NCBI RefSeq assembly: GCF_014200605.1
Contig: NZ_JACHCE010000004.1
Location: 124,001 to 188,000, forward strand
Source: Pedobacter cryoconitis
GTDB taxonomy: Bacteria; Bacteroidota; Bacteroidia; Sphingobacteriales; Sphingobacteriaceae
Direction of reading: 5' to 3'
Length of the DNA: 64,000 nt
The notes beneath the pieces were generated by a model. That model saw nothing but the letters and a program-made list of their open reading frames with translations, did not search any database and was not told where the DNA came from. A program made the translations under genes and the position numbers. Position 1 is the stretch's first letter. Every line of letters starts with the position of its first letter. This document shows, in pieces, positions 1 to 9,299 of the stretch.

Positions 1-817
1 CCAGGGAGTTTGTCTCATTAATAATTAGAATTGCTTCATTATGACACCATGTAAATGGGTTATTAGATTGAGATATATCATAACCAAGGGTTTTATCTCT
101 GGCTGCTAAACGCGTTTTGATCTCCTCTTGTTTTTCTTTTGTAAGTGCAAGATATGCAGGGTTATTTGTAAAGATCATCAAATGGGTCAAAAAGGTCTGC
201 CCCATTAACAGTCCTTGTCTTATGGCCTGAAGACGCTGTGAGTTAGATGGATGTGTTTGATATGCCACTTCTTTTCTATTCATCTCCAAAACCATTGTTA
301 GTACATCCAGAATTAGGGTCGTATTCTCTTTAAAATAAGCTTCCTGATTAAATCCAGGTCTTTGTACAAGCTCCTTTAGTTCAACCTGACTGTAAACCTG
401 GGATATAATAAATCCGCTAAGCACATCTGCATAACATTCCAGAAAGACCCTTCCCTCTCCACTAGCTTTATTAATTACGTTTTTCTGATAGGTACCGAAT
501 TGTATCTGATGTCCCAGTTCATGTGCTATAATGTATTTTATAAAAAGTGATCTAAAACTATCACTCTTACCAATCAGATTTTTACTAATCTGTGCCAGAT
601 TTACAACAATATCATGGTTGTTATTCGCCAAATGAGTATTCTGACTGGAGAAAATGAGATCCCCCATCGTAAATTTAAAACCTTCCTGTAAAGGTTTGAA
701 TTTTTCATATTCCCTGAAGAATAGTTTCTTTAGTACTTCATTATCTGCGAATGTGTGCGCATATACTGGTACACAATTTAAGATAGCAATAAAAAAAAGT
801 GTGTATAATTTATTCAT
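1..817 (-). CDS. secreted HExxH zinc metallopeptidase-like protein (3' end outside window)
   Basis: My own translation from an ATG at 817 runs without a stop to the window edge (272 residues, C-terminus missing). Residues 1-20 form a signal peptide ending near VYA. The gluzincin signature is visible: HELGH with His99, Glu100, His103, followed by ECYAD (Glu127, Asp131) as the likely third-ligand helix. This fits an M48-like or related neutral zinc peptidase acting outside the cytoplasm; the exact family is not clear. The start codon overlaps the end of the upstream 180-residue gene by 8 bases (ATGAATAA), so translation is probably coupled. It is the third gene of a compact operon whose other members are unknown secreted or membrane proteins. 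Confidence 0.75.
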   Translation of the reverse strand, partial: MNKLYTLFFIAILNCVPVYAHTFADNEVLKKLFFREYEKFKPLQEGFKFTMGDLIFSSQNTHLANNNHDIVVNLAQISKNLIGKSDSFRSLFIKYIIAHELGHQIQFGTYQKNVINKASGEGRVFLECYADVLSGFIISQVYSQVELKELVQRPGFNQEAYFKENTTLILDVLTMVLEMNRKEVAYQTHPSNSQRLQAIRQGLLMGQTFLTHLMIFTNNPAYLALTKEKQEEIKTRLAARDKTLGYDISQSNNPFTWCHNEAILIINETNSL

Positions 818-1352
818 GAGAATTGATTTTGATAATTTCTCCGATAGAAATCAATAAGATAGTTAGAATAATAGCCGCTATTAAATACAAAATCAGCATT
901 CCATAATAAGGCATCCATAGTTCTGAAAAACCCCATAAATTCCTCGAATTACAGAAGTGTGATTCAAGCAGCAGGTTATAATAATCCGGATGATCTTTCC
1001 ATACAGTTGAATTAGAAATCTCATCACTTTTAAGTGGCCCATGACTGATGACAATTCTAAAGTCATTATAGCATAAAATTGAAAATTCAGTAATCAAATA
1101 CTGATAGAAAGCTATAACTACCATAAACAGTCCAAGCAACCCTAACATTATTTTCCTGATATTGATTATCCTGCATACATTATCAAAGATAAAAATGCTT
1201 AACAGGCCCGTAAAAAAGACGAATACGTTTCTCCAGCTTACTACCTGTGCATCTGCCGGAGAAAGCAAAGGGGGAGAAATAATAAAAGTTGTCAGGGTGC
1301 CTAAAATTACAGCTCCCAACCTTGTGATAAACAAAACTGTTTGATTATTCAT
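810..1352 (-). CDS. four-TM membrane protein of unknown function
   Basis: This 180-residue protein has about four hydrophobic segments (roughly 9-29, 42-60, 66-88 and 150-172) and a polar stretch between the third and fourth with two cysteines and several His/Asp/Glu residues, which probably lies on one face of the inner membrane. No family is recognised. It begins 2 bases after the stop of the upstream secreted protein and overlaps the metallopeptidase start by 8 bases, so the three genes are almost certainly co-transcribed. Its role may be to anchor or assist the secreted partners, but that is inference from position only. Confidence 0.7.
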   Translation of the reverse strand: MNNQTVLFITRLGAVILGTLTTFIISPPLLSPADAQVVSWRNVFVFFTGLLSIFIFDNVCRIINIRKIMLGLLGLFMVVIAFYQYLITEFSILCYNDFRIVISHGPLKSDEISNSTVWKDHPDYYNLLLESHFCNSRNLWGFSELWMPYYGMLILYLIAAIILTILLISIGEIIKINSHE

Positions 1353-1354
1353 AA

Positions 1355-2038
1355 CTACTGATTTATAGGTATAAAAACAACATCAAGACTTTTTTCTTTA
1401 ACAATCTTTTTATAGACAAAATCAGATTTATAAACCTGCTGAGAAGTCAAATCTTTCAGCCAAAAGGTAATGTATCCCGGCAGGTTAAGTTCTATTTCAT
1501 AAGGGTTTTTAAATAGACTTGAACTTCCGTCAAATGCATTTTTATAAATAATTTTTATGCGGTCTCCGCCAAGGTAGTTTGCCCAGTATATTCTGCACTT
1601 CTTAGGTACATTGCCAGAAATAAATTGTGCATTGATTTTAAATGGACGGGGCACACCAAAAGAGGCATCAGGAGATACACCAAGTGTGATAGAAGTATTT
1701 GCATCGATAAAGTCCATTTTTAATGTCAGATCTTCATTTATAATCCGGCTAACGCTATCTTTTTGTCTTTCATCTGCCTCAGCATAAACTTCATTTGCCC
1801 GCAAAAAATAATTCCTTAATCTTTGAAGTTCAACAGGATCACTCAGGCTTTTGGTTGTGTTGATCATAGTGTTAATTCTGGAAAGTAATTTTTGCTGGAC
1901 ACGGGAATTGTAGTTAAGCTGATCCCTGAATCCCCTGACTGCCTGAATTGTTTTTGTTTTGGTAAAGTCTTCCCCACTCTGTGCATTGGTTAGAGTGACT
2001 GTAAAAGACAATAAAATGAGAGGTAAAATAAATTTCAT
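1355..2038 (-). CDS. secreted protein of unknown function
   Basis: The 227-residue product has a clear signal peptide (cleavage near TNAQS, residue 19-20). The mature part starts with a helical, charged region (about 25-110) and continues with a beta-rich, probably Ig-like half (about 115-227). I do not recognise the family. It is the first gene of the three-gene operon ending in the metallopeptidase. The 245-base region upstream, between this gene and the divergent permease gene at 2284, would hold both promoters; no convincing TAnnTTTG box was found there. Confidence 0.7.
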   Translation of the reverse strand: MKFILPLILLSFTVTLTNAQSGEDFTKTKTIQAVRGFRDQLNYNSRVQQKLLSRINTMINTTKSLSDPVELQRLRNYFLRANEVYAEADERQKDSVSRIINEDLTLKMDFIDANTSITLGVSPDASFGVPRPFKINAQFISGNVPKKCRIYWANYLGGDRIKIIYKNAFDGSSSLFKNPYEIELNLPGYITFWLKDLTSQQVYKSDFVYKKIVKEKSLDVVFIPINQ

Positions 2039-2283
2039 AAAATAATTTTTATATACACTAAAATAATGATTAACAGTGTATTAATGTAATTTTTTATATA
2101 TTTCAGATTATTGTAATCTTTGATTATTACTAAATCGATTATTTATTTTCAATGAATCGCTGCTATAATTTCATCAATAATATTAAATAGTGTTTACTGA
2201 CTTCAACCCCATTAAAAAGATAGTCAAACATTCTTTTATTTTGCTTGTTAAGATTAAAACGCAACCCATTTAATTTTTACTAA

Positions 2284-3366
2284 ATGAATAATCAGAACGC
2301 CAGAGATCTTTATAAATTAATTACTTCAGTTATCCTTTACATATTTGGCCTTGTTATTCTCCTCTGGTTCCTTTATCAGATAGTGAGCGTATTTATACTT
2401 TCTATTTTTGCGGTTGTACTTGGCCTGATCATTAATCAGCCAGTTAGCAGGTTAGAGAAAAAAGGGATGAAAAGGTGGCTTGCCGCCCTAATCATTTTAG
2501 GGACTATTTTTATTGCATCTGCTTTATTGGGGTTTTTAATTGTACCACATATCAGTGAGCAGATAGATACACTGGTAGGAAATGTACCAGGTTATTTTGA
2601 AAGTATTTCTAATCACGTTTCACATATACTCAGGAAGTATCCCGAATTGAATAAAGAACTGCAGGATGGCGGAATGTCTATATCAGCGGCTGTTCCTACT
2701 TTGGGTAAAACAGTATTAGGTTTAGGAAGTATTTCCTTTACAGTAATTGGTGGGATATTTCTATTTATTGTATTTATATCTATGATTATCTTTTTTGTAG
2801 GAAACCCAAGGCCTGTAGTCAATATGTACCTTTCAGTATTTGAACCGGAAAAACGTCTAAAAGCAGAAAGAGCTTTACAGCATACCTCGGTAATGTTAGG
2901 CGGATGGATGAAGTCTAATCTGATTGGAGGTATGGTACAAGCCGTATTGGTTTATGTTTTCCTGACTATTATGAATGTTCCAGGCGCACTGGTTTGGGCA
3001 GCATTAGCTTTTTTCTCAGAGTTAATCCCCAAAATAGGTTTTTATATTATGGCGATTCCTCCTACACTTGTAGCTTTATCAGTAAGTCCGGTAACAGCTT
3101 TCTGGTGTCTGATATTTTTCTTGTTACTGAATGAACTGATTTCGGATTTTGTAATGCCTAAACTGAGGTCTTCAACGATGAATATCCATCCTGTTTCATT
3201 ACTTTTTCTTTTACTGGCAATGACTACTGCATTTGGATTACTTGGGGCACTTCTTGCTGCACCAATGGCTGCAATTATTAAAGCTTACTATGAAGAGTTT
3301 TATTTAAAGAGATTTCCGGAAGATCCGATCATGGAACAGAGAATTGATAACATTATCAATGTCTAA
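2284..3366 (+). CDS. AI-2E family (PerM-like) transporter
   Basis: The 360-residue protein has the layout of the AI-2E/PerM permease family (UPF0118): two N-terminal membrane helices (about 14-48), another near 62-84, a soluble segment of about 80 residues (85-165), and then five further membrane helices with the typical PxIGxxI-like segment (ELIPKIGFYIMAIPP) and the C-terminal LLGALLAAPMAAI motif. Members export small molecules; substrates vary, and autoinducer-2 export should not be assumed here, as no LuxS is in view. It is monocistronic, transcribed away from the metallopeptidase operon, and ends at a strong hairpin at 3377-3425. Confidence 0.9.
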   Translation: MNNQNARDLYKLITSVILYIFGLVILLWFLYQIVSVFILSIFAVVLGLIINQPVSRLEKKGMKRWLAALIILGTIFIASALLGFLIVPHISEQIDTLVGNVPGYFESISNHVSHILRKYPELNKELQDGGMSISAAVPTLGKTVLGLGSISFTVIGGIFLFIVFISMIIFFVGNPRPVVNMYLSVFEPEKRLKAERALQHTSVMLGGWMKSNLIGGMVQAVLVYVFLTIMNVPGALVWAALAFFSELIPKIGFYIMAIPPTLVALSVSPVTAFWCLIFFLLLNELISDFVMPKLRSSTMNIHPVSLLFLLLAMTTAFGLLGALLAAPMAAIIKAYYEEFYLKRFPEDPIMEQRIDNIINV

Positions 3367-3376
3367 TATACTATAA

Positions 3377-3425
3377 AAAAGGCCGGATAAATTCAATTGT
3401 TTCCAATTGAGCTTACCCGGCCTTT
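3377..3425. terminator. bidirectional hairpin terminator
   Basis: AAAAGGCCGG at 3377-3386 pairs with CCGGCCTTT at 3417-3425, and the inner TCAATTG / CAATTGA continues the stem. A-run on the left and T-run on the right suit termination of both convergent genes (permease at 3366 and lipoprotein at 3447). Confidence 0.8.
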
Positions 3426-3446
3426 AATGTTATAGTTTCTATAAAC

Positions 3447-3965
3447 CTATAAAGCTATTTTGAAAAAAGAAGCTTGCGTTAAAACAGAAGTCAAAGTACC
3501 TGTAGCTGCATAAGCAGTAGCTCTGATACCATAAACTTTACCAGCCACTAAATTCAGTTTACTAAGTTTAAGGATGATTGCTCCGCTGTAAACCTGAGTA
3601 TTTGGATAATTAGTATCCTGTAATACATAACTTATAGAGTGGTTAATTACCGCAGCGGTTGTACCCGTAGCAGGAACATAGGTTAAATCATAACCTGACC
3701 AGGCAGGGAAAGTTACCGTACTGATCACTGCGTTTCCATCCAGTACTTCTATTACAAATTTACCTACCGGCACTTTTGCTGTTGCACCAAAGTTTAATTG
3801 TAAGGTGTTTGTTAAACTAAATGGACTGCTTTGCTGATAACCTAAACTGCTCAATTGCAGGTTAGGCAACTTTGGCTCTATACCTGCTATATCTGCCTTT
3901 TTAGTACAGGAAAACAGTGTTAACGCTAAGAGCGAAGTTAAAGCGATACTTATATATTTTTTCAT
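3447..3965 (-). CDS. small lipoprotein, partner of the TonB receptor
   Basis: The 172-residue product begins with a lipoprotein signal peptide with lipobox LFSC (Cys20). The rest is beta-rich with no cysteines and looks like a small secreted beta-sandwich. No named family is recognised. It starts 32 bases after the stop of the large TonB receptor gene on the same strand, so it is probably the second gene of that transcription unit and sits at the cell surface or periplasmic face of the outer membrane. A binding role for the receptor's ligand is plausible by analogy with SusD-like partners, but it is not SusD-like in length or sequence. Confidence 0.75.
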   Translation of the reverse strand: MKKYISIALTSLLALTLFSCTKKADIAGIEPKLPNLQLSSLGYQQSSPFSLTNTLQLNFGATAKVPVGKFVIEVLDGNAVISTVTFPAWSGYDLTYVPATGTTAAVINHSISYVLQDTNYPNTQVYSGAIILKLSKLNLVAGKVYGIRATAYAATGTLTSVLTQASFFKIAL

Positions 3966-3997
3966 CTTATTATATTTAATTAATTAAGCCTGTCTGA

Positions 3998-6900
3998 TTA
4001 AAAAATGTATTTAGCTCCGATAAGTAAACTCCATGTTGTGTTTGAAGTTGCATTTTGGAACGGTTGATTTACTAATTTTCCATTGAACTGACGAAGTGTG
4101 TAAGAAGGCACTCCATTTGCATCAACACCACTAAGAGTTAACGGGCTATTTGTTGTATTGAATTGTTTAATACCCCAGTTTTTGCTTAATAAGTTAGGTA
4201 AGTTGATCACTACAGCACTTAATTGTAAGGTGTGTTTTGTATTACCTGACTGAATGTAGAAATCCTGAAGGATGTTTGCATCAACGCGGTGATACCATGG
4301 AGAGAATGCTGCATTTCTGTCTGCATATTCACCTCTGTGTTTACTTAGGTATGGAGAGTTGTTAATAAACTGCTCTAATGCTGCAGATTGCTGCTGAGCA
4401 GTATAAGTATAGGATACTCCATTAACAGTAGCAGAAAAAGGAACAAAGTTTACATCAGAACCTCTTTTTGGAATATACATTAAATCTGAGGATGCATTAC
4501 CATCACCGTTTAAATCTCCGTTAATGATATAACTGAATGGATTGCTTCCTGCCTGTCCCTCATAGAAAAGACCGATAGTAGTTGCACCATGTTTTAAATA
4601 GTTGAATTTGTAAGATGCATTAACTACGATACGGTGTGGTACATAGTTCGCTGAGTTTCTCAATTCAACATCATTTGTCGAACCTACGTTCGCTGTAGCA
4701 GCCCAAACTTGTGCAGCAGTTGAACCTGCTGTAGAGAAAGCTTCTTTTGATTTAGTGTAGGTATAAGCTGCTGAAGCTGTAAAACCATTGAAGAAGTTTT
4801 TAGTCAGTTGTGCTGTTAAAGCCGAAGAATAACCTTTGCTTGTGTTTTCTAAAACGATTACAGACCCTAAATTAGGATAGATAGATCTGTCAATATTCTG
4901 AACAGGAACATTTGTACCGCTAGCGTTTCCTGTACCTACATAACGAACTCTTGAGAAATCACCTTCATTAATTACACCAGTTGGTGATTTAAGATTCGCA
5001 TTTCTCATACGTGTTCCATTGATATCTTTCGTATAAATAGCCTCGAAAGTAGCAGCAAAACCATTACCAAGGTTTTTCTCAATAGCAAGATCTGCTCTGA
5101 AAACCTGTGGGAATTTATAGTTTTTGTCAATTACAACAGTTGAATTTTGTAAAGATGTACCTGCAGTTTGAGGGAATAAGTTTGCATATTCAGAAGGATC
5201 TGCTTTTAAAGTGATATTCTTTAACTGCTCTGCTGTAGCAACTCCACCAAAATTGTACATGGCACTGTTACTTGGGCTATTGGTTAAGAATACATAAGGA
5301 ATACGGCCTGTAAAGATTCCCATACCTCCACGGATAACCAGTGATTTGTCCTCTAACAGACTTGCTCTGAAACCAACTCTAGGAGAAAGTAAGATTCTTG
5401 ATTTTGGAAATTTACCAGTATTATAGTTAGTCATATTTCCGTTTGCATCCGGTAATTGTAATGCTGTGATCTGAGGGTTTTCTACCGGATCTTTCATATA
5501 CATACCTTTATCAGCACGTAATCCGAAAGTCAGTTTGAAGTTATCATTTACACTATACTCATCCTGTGCATATAAACTGATCGTACCAATTTTAAGATCC
5601 GCTGAGAATACCTGATCTACACCTGGAATCAAAGATTGGTTGTAAGTAAACTGGATTGGTGGTTTATCCCCTAAAAAGTCGCTTAATGAATTGTAGATAT
5701 AAGAACCTGCAGCACCTGGCATAAATGAGTTACCAATTTTCTGGAATTCATAATTTACACCTGCCGTAAAAGTGTGTTTACCTGCATAATAAGTAATGTT
5801 ATCATAAATACTAACTGTATTATCGATAATCTCATTGTATTTTGTATTCGGATCAGAACCAGCTGAGATATAGTTGTCACCTGCTCCGTTAAAGATATCA
5901 ATTGTTGGAAAGATACCACCTTTAGAAGTACGTGGGTTATCATATTTCTTAAAGGTAAGCAACAATTGGTTAGACAATTTTGAACTGATTGTACTGTTCA
6001 ACTCTGCAGTACCAGTAGTTACTTTGTTTAGGAAACCATAGTTAGAGTTTTCAAAGCCCATAGATTTCAAACCAAAACGACCGTTTGGCAAACCACCGTT
6101 TGCACGTGTTACTGGTTTTCCATCAATACCTGTAAAAGTATAAGAACCACTGTTTGGAGTACCTGTTGAATTGATAATCTGATCGGCTGTTGCATTTAAA
6201 TAACTGTATTTAACACTCAGCTTGTTTTTATCATTGATGTTCCAGTCAAGTTTTAACAATACTTTTGTATTCTTGTTCTGAAAAGAAGGGAAATTGTCAT
6301 AAACACCAGTTTTATAACCAAATTTCGAATCTAAATAATTAGAAACAGCCTCTAAATCTGCAACCGGAGTAGCTGATTTATTAGCCCCGCCTGCTCCTGT
6401 AGGAGAAAAGTTAACACCCGGAGAGGTTGAAACATCTCTCTCAACGTTAGCAAAGAAGAATAATTTGTTTTTAATAATCGGACCTCCTAATGTAAATCCA
6501 TAAGTTTTAGTACTTGCTTTAGCTACTGCACCACTAATATCATTCTCGCCGATTTTTGTACCATTGAAAGACTGATCTTTGTAATAACCATATGCTGACC
6601 CATGAAATGTGTTCGTTCCGCTTTTAGTAGTTGCATACACACCAGCTCCTGTAAAACCAGATTGTTTTACGTCAAATGGAGCAATATTGATAGAAAGCTC
6701 ATCATATGCTTCAATAGAAATTGGTTGTGCACCTCCACCTGGAAGTAAGTCTGATGAAGTACCAAAAGTATTGTTCAGGTTGGCACCATCTACAGTGATA
6801 CTGTTTGAACGGCTATCACGACCAGCAAAACTTGTTCCGCTTGCCTGTGGTGTTAAACGTGTAAAATCAGTAATGCTTCTTGAAAAAGAAGGCAAAGTTG

Positions 6901-7324
6901 CTAATGCAGTAGAGTTAATGTTAGTACTGGCACCCGATTTTGCGGTAACAATACGTTTTGTACCTTTAATTGATACTGCTTTTAATTCTACCCCGCCATC
7001 TGACAATACAGCATTCAGAATGAATGGTTGTCCAAGTTGAAGTACAATGTCTGTAGTCGTACTTTTATTGAAGCCGATGTAACTAACTTCAATAGTGTAA
7101 GGTCCACCAATACGCATACCTGGAAGATTAAATAATCCATCTTTGTTGGCAACTGCTGAGTAAGACGTTCCTGAAGGTACGTGAATCGCTCTGATTGATG
7201 CCCCAGGAAGCGGGCCTTGTTTAGCATCTTTAACACTCCCGGATACACTGCTTGAGGTTACCTGTGCATAGGTAACAGCGGCCGTAAACAGGAAAAATAG
7301 AAAAATGAGTAAAGATTTTCTCAT
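3998..7324 (-). CDS. Oar-like TonB-dependent outer membrane receptor
   Basis: The 1108-residue protein has a signal peptide (cleaved after VTYA), a carboxypeptidase-regulatory-like beta-sandwich (about 25-115, VSGSVKDAKQGPLPGASIRA), a TonB plug (about 125-245, with SRSITDFTRLTPQ and the SNSITVDGANLNN segment) and a long 22-strand barrel ending in an aromatic-terminated strand (LLIGAKYIF). The plug and PQASGTSFAGRDSRSN signature match the Oar/OmpA-related TonB receptors of Bacteroidota, which are linked to protein secretion and adhesion or to uptake of large substrates. A good -33/-7 promoter lies at 7374-7401. The lipoprotein gene follows by 32 bases. Substrate is unknown. Confidence 0.92.
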   Translation of the reverse strand: MRKSLLIFLFFLFTAAVTYAQVTSSSVSGSVKDAKQGPLPGASIRAIHVPSGTSYSAVANKDGLFNLPGMRIGGPYTIEVSYIGFNKSTTTDIVLQLGQPFILNAVLSDGGVELKAVSIKGTKRIVTAKSGASTNINSTALATLPSFSRSITDFTRLTPQASGTSFAGRDSRSNSITVDGANLNNTFGTSSDLLPGGGAQPISIEAYDELSINIAPFDVKQSGFTGAGVYATTKSGTNTFHGSAYGYYKDQSFNGTKIGENDISGAVAKASTKTYGFTLGGPIIKNKLFFFANVERDVSTSPGVNFSPTGAGGANKSATPVADLEAVSNYLDSKFGYKTGVYDNFPSFQNKNTKVLLKLDWNINDKNKLSVKYSYLNATADQIINSTGTPNSGSYTFTGIDGKPVTRANGGLPNGRFGLKSMGFENSNYGFLNKVTTGTAELNSTISSKLSNQLLLTFKKYDNPRTSKGGIFPTIDIFNGAGDNYISAGSDPNTKYNEIIDNTVSIYDNITYYAGKHTFTAGVNYEFQKIGNSFMPGAAGSYIYNSLSDFLGDKPPIQFTYNQSLIPGVDQVFSADLKIGTISLYAQDEYSVNDNFKLTFGLRADKGMYMKDPVENPQITALQLPDANGNMTNYNTGKFPKSRILLSPRVGFRASLLEDKSLVIRGGMGIFTGRIPYVFLTNSPSNSAMYNFGGVATAEQLKNITLKADPSEYANLFPQTAGTSLQNSTVVIDKNYKFPQVFRADLAIEKNLGNGFAATFEAIYTKDINGTRMRNANLKSPTGVINEGDFSRVRYVGTGNASGTNVPVQNIDRSIYPNLGSVIVLENTSKGYSSALTAQLTKNFFNGFTASAAYTYTKSKEAFSTAGSTAAQVWAATANVGSTNDVELRNSANYVPHRIVVNASYKFNYLKHGATTIGLFYEGQAGSNPFSYIINGDLNGDGNASSDLMYIPKRGSDVNFVPFSATVNGVSYTYTAQQQSAALEQFINNSPYLSKHRGEYADRNAAFSPWYHRVDANILQDFYIQSGNTKHTLQLSAVVINLPNLLSKNWGIKQFNTTNSPLTLSGVDANGVPSYTLRQFNGKLVNQPFQNATSNTTWSLLIGAKYIF

Positions 7325-7373
7325 AGTTGTCTTAATTTTTAAAAAAGTAAAATTTATTGTTTTGTTTGCGGCG

Positions 7374-7401
7374 CAAAAATATGTTATCCCTTCAGAACCA
7401 A
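7374..7401 (-). promoter_or_regulatory. Bacteroidota-type promoter of the TonB receptor
   Basis: On the minus strand TATTTTTG (7381-7374) matches the -7 consensus TAnnTTTG exactly. A TTG at 7401-7399 lies 17 bases upstream as the -33 element. The predicted 5' leader is about 45 bases. Confidence 0.6.
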
Positions 7402-7835
7402 GATTAAATTAATGTTAATTATTAACGGTTTTAGTATAAAATGCACAAAATATGACTAAACCGTGTCACAACTCAAATCGTCATGACCACGAAGCGTTAA
7501 AAGACGTATTAAACTGTTTTAACTGAAGAATTGCGTTAGAATATAATATCAATTAAAAAACAAAAAATCATTTAATTTTTGTATGAAGCATCATTTTAAC
7601 ACAATAACTGAACATATTATTAACATTAAAGTCACAAAAACAGCGGGTTGCACCAGTAATAATTAAATTAATTTATAGTTTAATCAAAGAGTTGTTTATT
7701 CTTCAAATTAACTATGATAACCCTGAGGTTATTTTATGGTATAGGTCTTAGTAAATCATTTTTTCTTGATTATTCACTATCTGCCAAGACAACAAAAAAA
7801 ATACATGCCCGGCCGGCAAAATATTAGCCAAAATC

Positions 7836-7843
7836 TATTTTTG
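7836..7843 (+). promoter_or_regulatory. possible -7 box for the DUF1080/oxidoreductase operon
   Basis: TATTTTTG matches TAnnTTTG and lies about 83 bases before the start codon at 7927. No matching -33 TTTG was found at the usual distance, so this is a weak call. Confidence 0.35.
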
Positions 7844-7926
7844 CTTATTATATTAACCTATATTAGATTACCTAAAACGATACAATACAGTCTTTTAGCA
7901 AAAGGAAATCAACTATAAAACCAAAT

Positions 7927-9288
7927 ATGAAAACAAAGCATCTTCTTATCATGGCAGGCCTGGCATTAACCGCCTTTCCTTCTGTCTTACTTGCACAAAA
8001 CCCCAAATGGCAAAACCTTTTTAACGGAAAAGATCTTAAGGGCTGGAAACAACTCAACGGACAGGCAAAGTATGAGGTCATCAACAATGAAATTGTTGGT
8101 ACAACAGTTTCTAATACACCTAACTCTTTCCTGGCTACAGAAAAAAACTACACCAATTTTATTCTGGAATTAGAATTGAAAGTCGATAATTCCATGAATT
8201 CTGGCATACAAATACGCAGCGAAAGCAAACAGGATTATCAAAATGGCAGAGTACACGGTTATCAGGTAGAGGTTGACCCTTCTGACCGAAAATTTTCAGG
8301 AGGTATTTATGACGAAGCAAGAAGAGGCTGGTTATATCCGCTGGATATTAATCCACTGGGCCAGCAGGCATTTAAAAATGAGCAATGGAATAAATATCGG
8401 ATAGAATGTATTGGCAATTCTATCAGAACTTGGATCAATGGTGTACCTGCAGCTAACCTGGTGGATGCACTTACCCCATCCGGGTTTATCGCTTTACAAG
8501 TGCATGCTATTGGCAAAGATGATCAACCCGGAAAACAAATACACTGGCGTAATATCCGCATACAGACTGAAAACCTTAAACCTTCAAAAGCAGACCATAT
8601 TTATGTGGTAAATCTGGTTCCGAATACGCTTTCTCCACAGGAAAAAACGGAAGGCTATGCGCTATTATGGGATGGAAAAACGACTAAAAACTGGAAAGGT
8701 GCTTATAAAAACACATTTCCTCAAAGCGGCTGGCTGATTAAGGATGGAGAATTGAGTGTTCAAAAATCTAATGGTGCAGAATCTACAAATGGCGGTGATA
8801 TCGTAACAGTGCAACAATACAGTGCTTTTGACTTAAAGTTCGATTTTAAGCTAACAGAAGGCGCAAATAGTGGGGTAAAATACTTTGTAACGCTTACCGA
8901 AGGTAATAAGGGATCTGCAATTGGTCCTGAATATCAAATATTGGATGACCAGAGACATCCCGATGCTAAATTAGGAAAGAATGGCAACCGTACGCTTGGT
9001 TCCTTATACGATCTGATTACCAGTAAAAAGATTCCTAATGCACAAAGGAAAATTGGAGAATGGAATAGCGGACTGATCAGGGTCTTTCCTGATAACAAAA
9101 TAGAATATTGGTTAAATGGCTATAAGATACTGGAATATGTCAGAGGATCTGCAGAATTCCTGGCCCTGGTTGCAGATAGCAAATATAAAGACTGGAAAAA
9201 CTTTGGTATGGCTCCAAAAGGCCATATTCTTTTGCAGGATCATGGAGACCAGGTATTTTTCAGAAGTATTAAATTGAAACAACTTTAA
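7927..9288 (+). CDS. DUF1080 (3-keto-glycoside hydrolase-like) protein, two domains
   Basis: The 453-residue secreted protein (signal peptide to about LLAQN, residue 24) carries two tandem DUF1080 concanavalin-like domains: one at about 27-218 ([15 protein letters not shown] opening) and one at about 238-452 ([14 protein letters not shown] opening). DUF1080 proteins (3-keto-disaccharide hydrolase family) cleave glycosides whose sugar has been oxidised at C3. The next gene, 11 bases downstream, is a Tat-exported Gfo/Idh/MocA oxidoreductase of the kind that does such C3 oxidation, so the two probably work together in the periplasm on an unknown glycoside. Sugar specificity cannot be read from the sequence. 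Confidence 0.9.
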   Translation: MKTKHLLIMAGLALTAFPSVLLAQNPKWQNLFNGKDLKGWKQLNGQAKYEVINNEIVGTTVSNTPNSFLATEKNYTNFILELELKVDNSMNSGIQIRSESKQDYQNGRVHGYQVEVDPSDRKFSGGIYDEARRGWLYPLDINPLGQQAFKNEQWNKYRIECIGNSIRTWINGVPAANLVDALTPSGFIALQVHAIGKDDQPGKQIHWRNIRIQTENLKPSKADHIYVVNLVPNTLSPQEKTEGYALLWDGKTTKNWKGAYKNTFPQSGWLIKDGELSVQKSNGAESTNGGDIVTVQQYSAFDLKFDFKLTEGANSGVKYFVTLTEGNKGSAIGPEYQILDDQRHPDAKLGKNGNRTLGSLYDLITSKKIPNAQRKIGEWNSGLIRVFPDNKIEYWLNGYKILEYVRGSAEFLALVADSKYKDWKNFGMAPKGHILLQDHGDQVFFRSIKLKQL

Positions 9289-9299
9289 TCTCTCTGGCT

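Larger units (their letters stand above)
7325..7926. other. 600-base divergent intergenic region
   Basis: This AT-rich stretch separates the divergent TonB receptor and DUF1080 genes. It holds the receptor promoter at 7374-7401 and a possible -7 box for the DUF1080 gene at 7836-7843. No ORF with coding character, RNA gene or clear repeat was seen in the rest. Confidence 0.5.

Noticed and set aside
6609-7040. 143-codon plus-strand frame
   Set aside because: It is antisense to the plug region of the Oar-like receptor, has no export or domain features and is explained by codon bias of the real gene.
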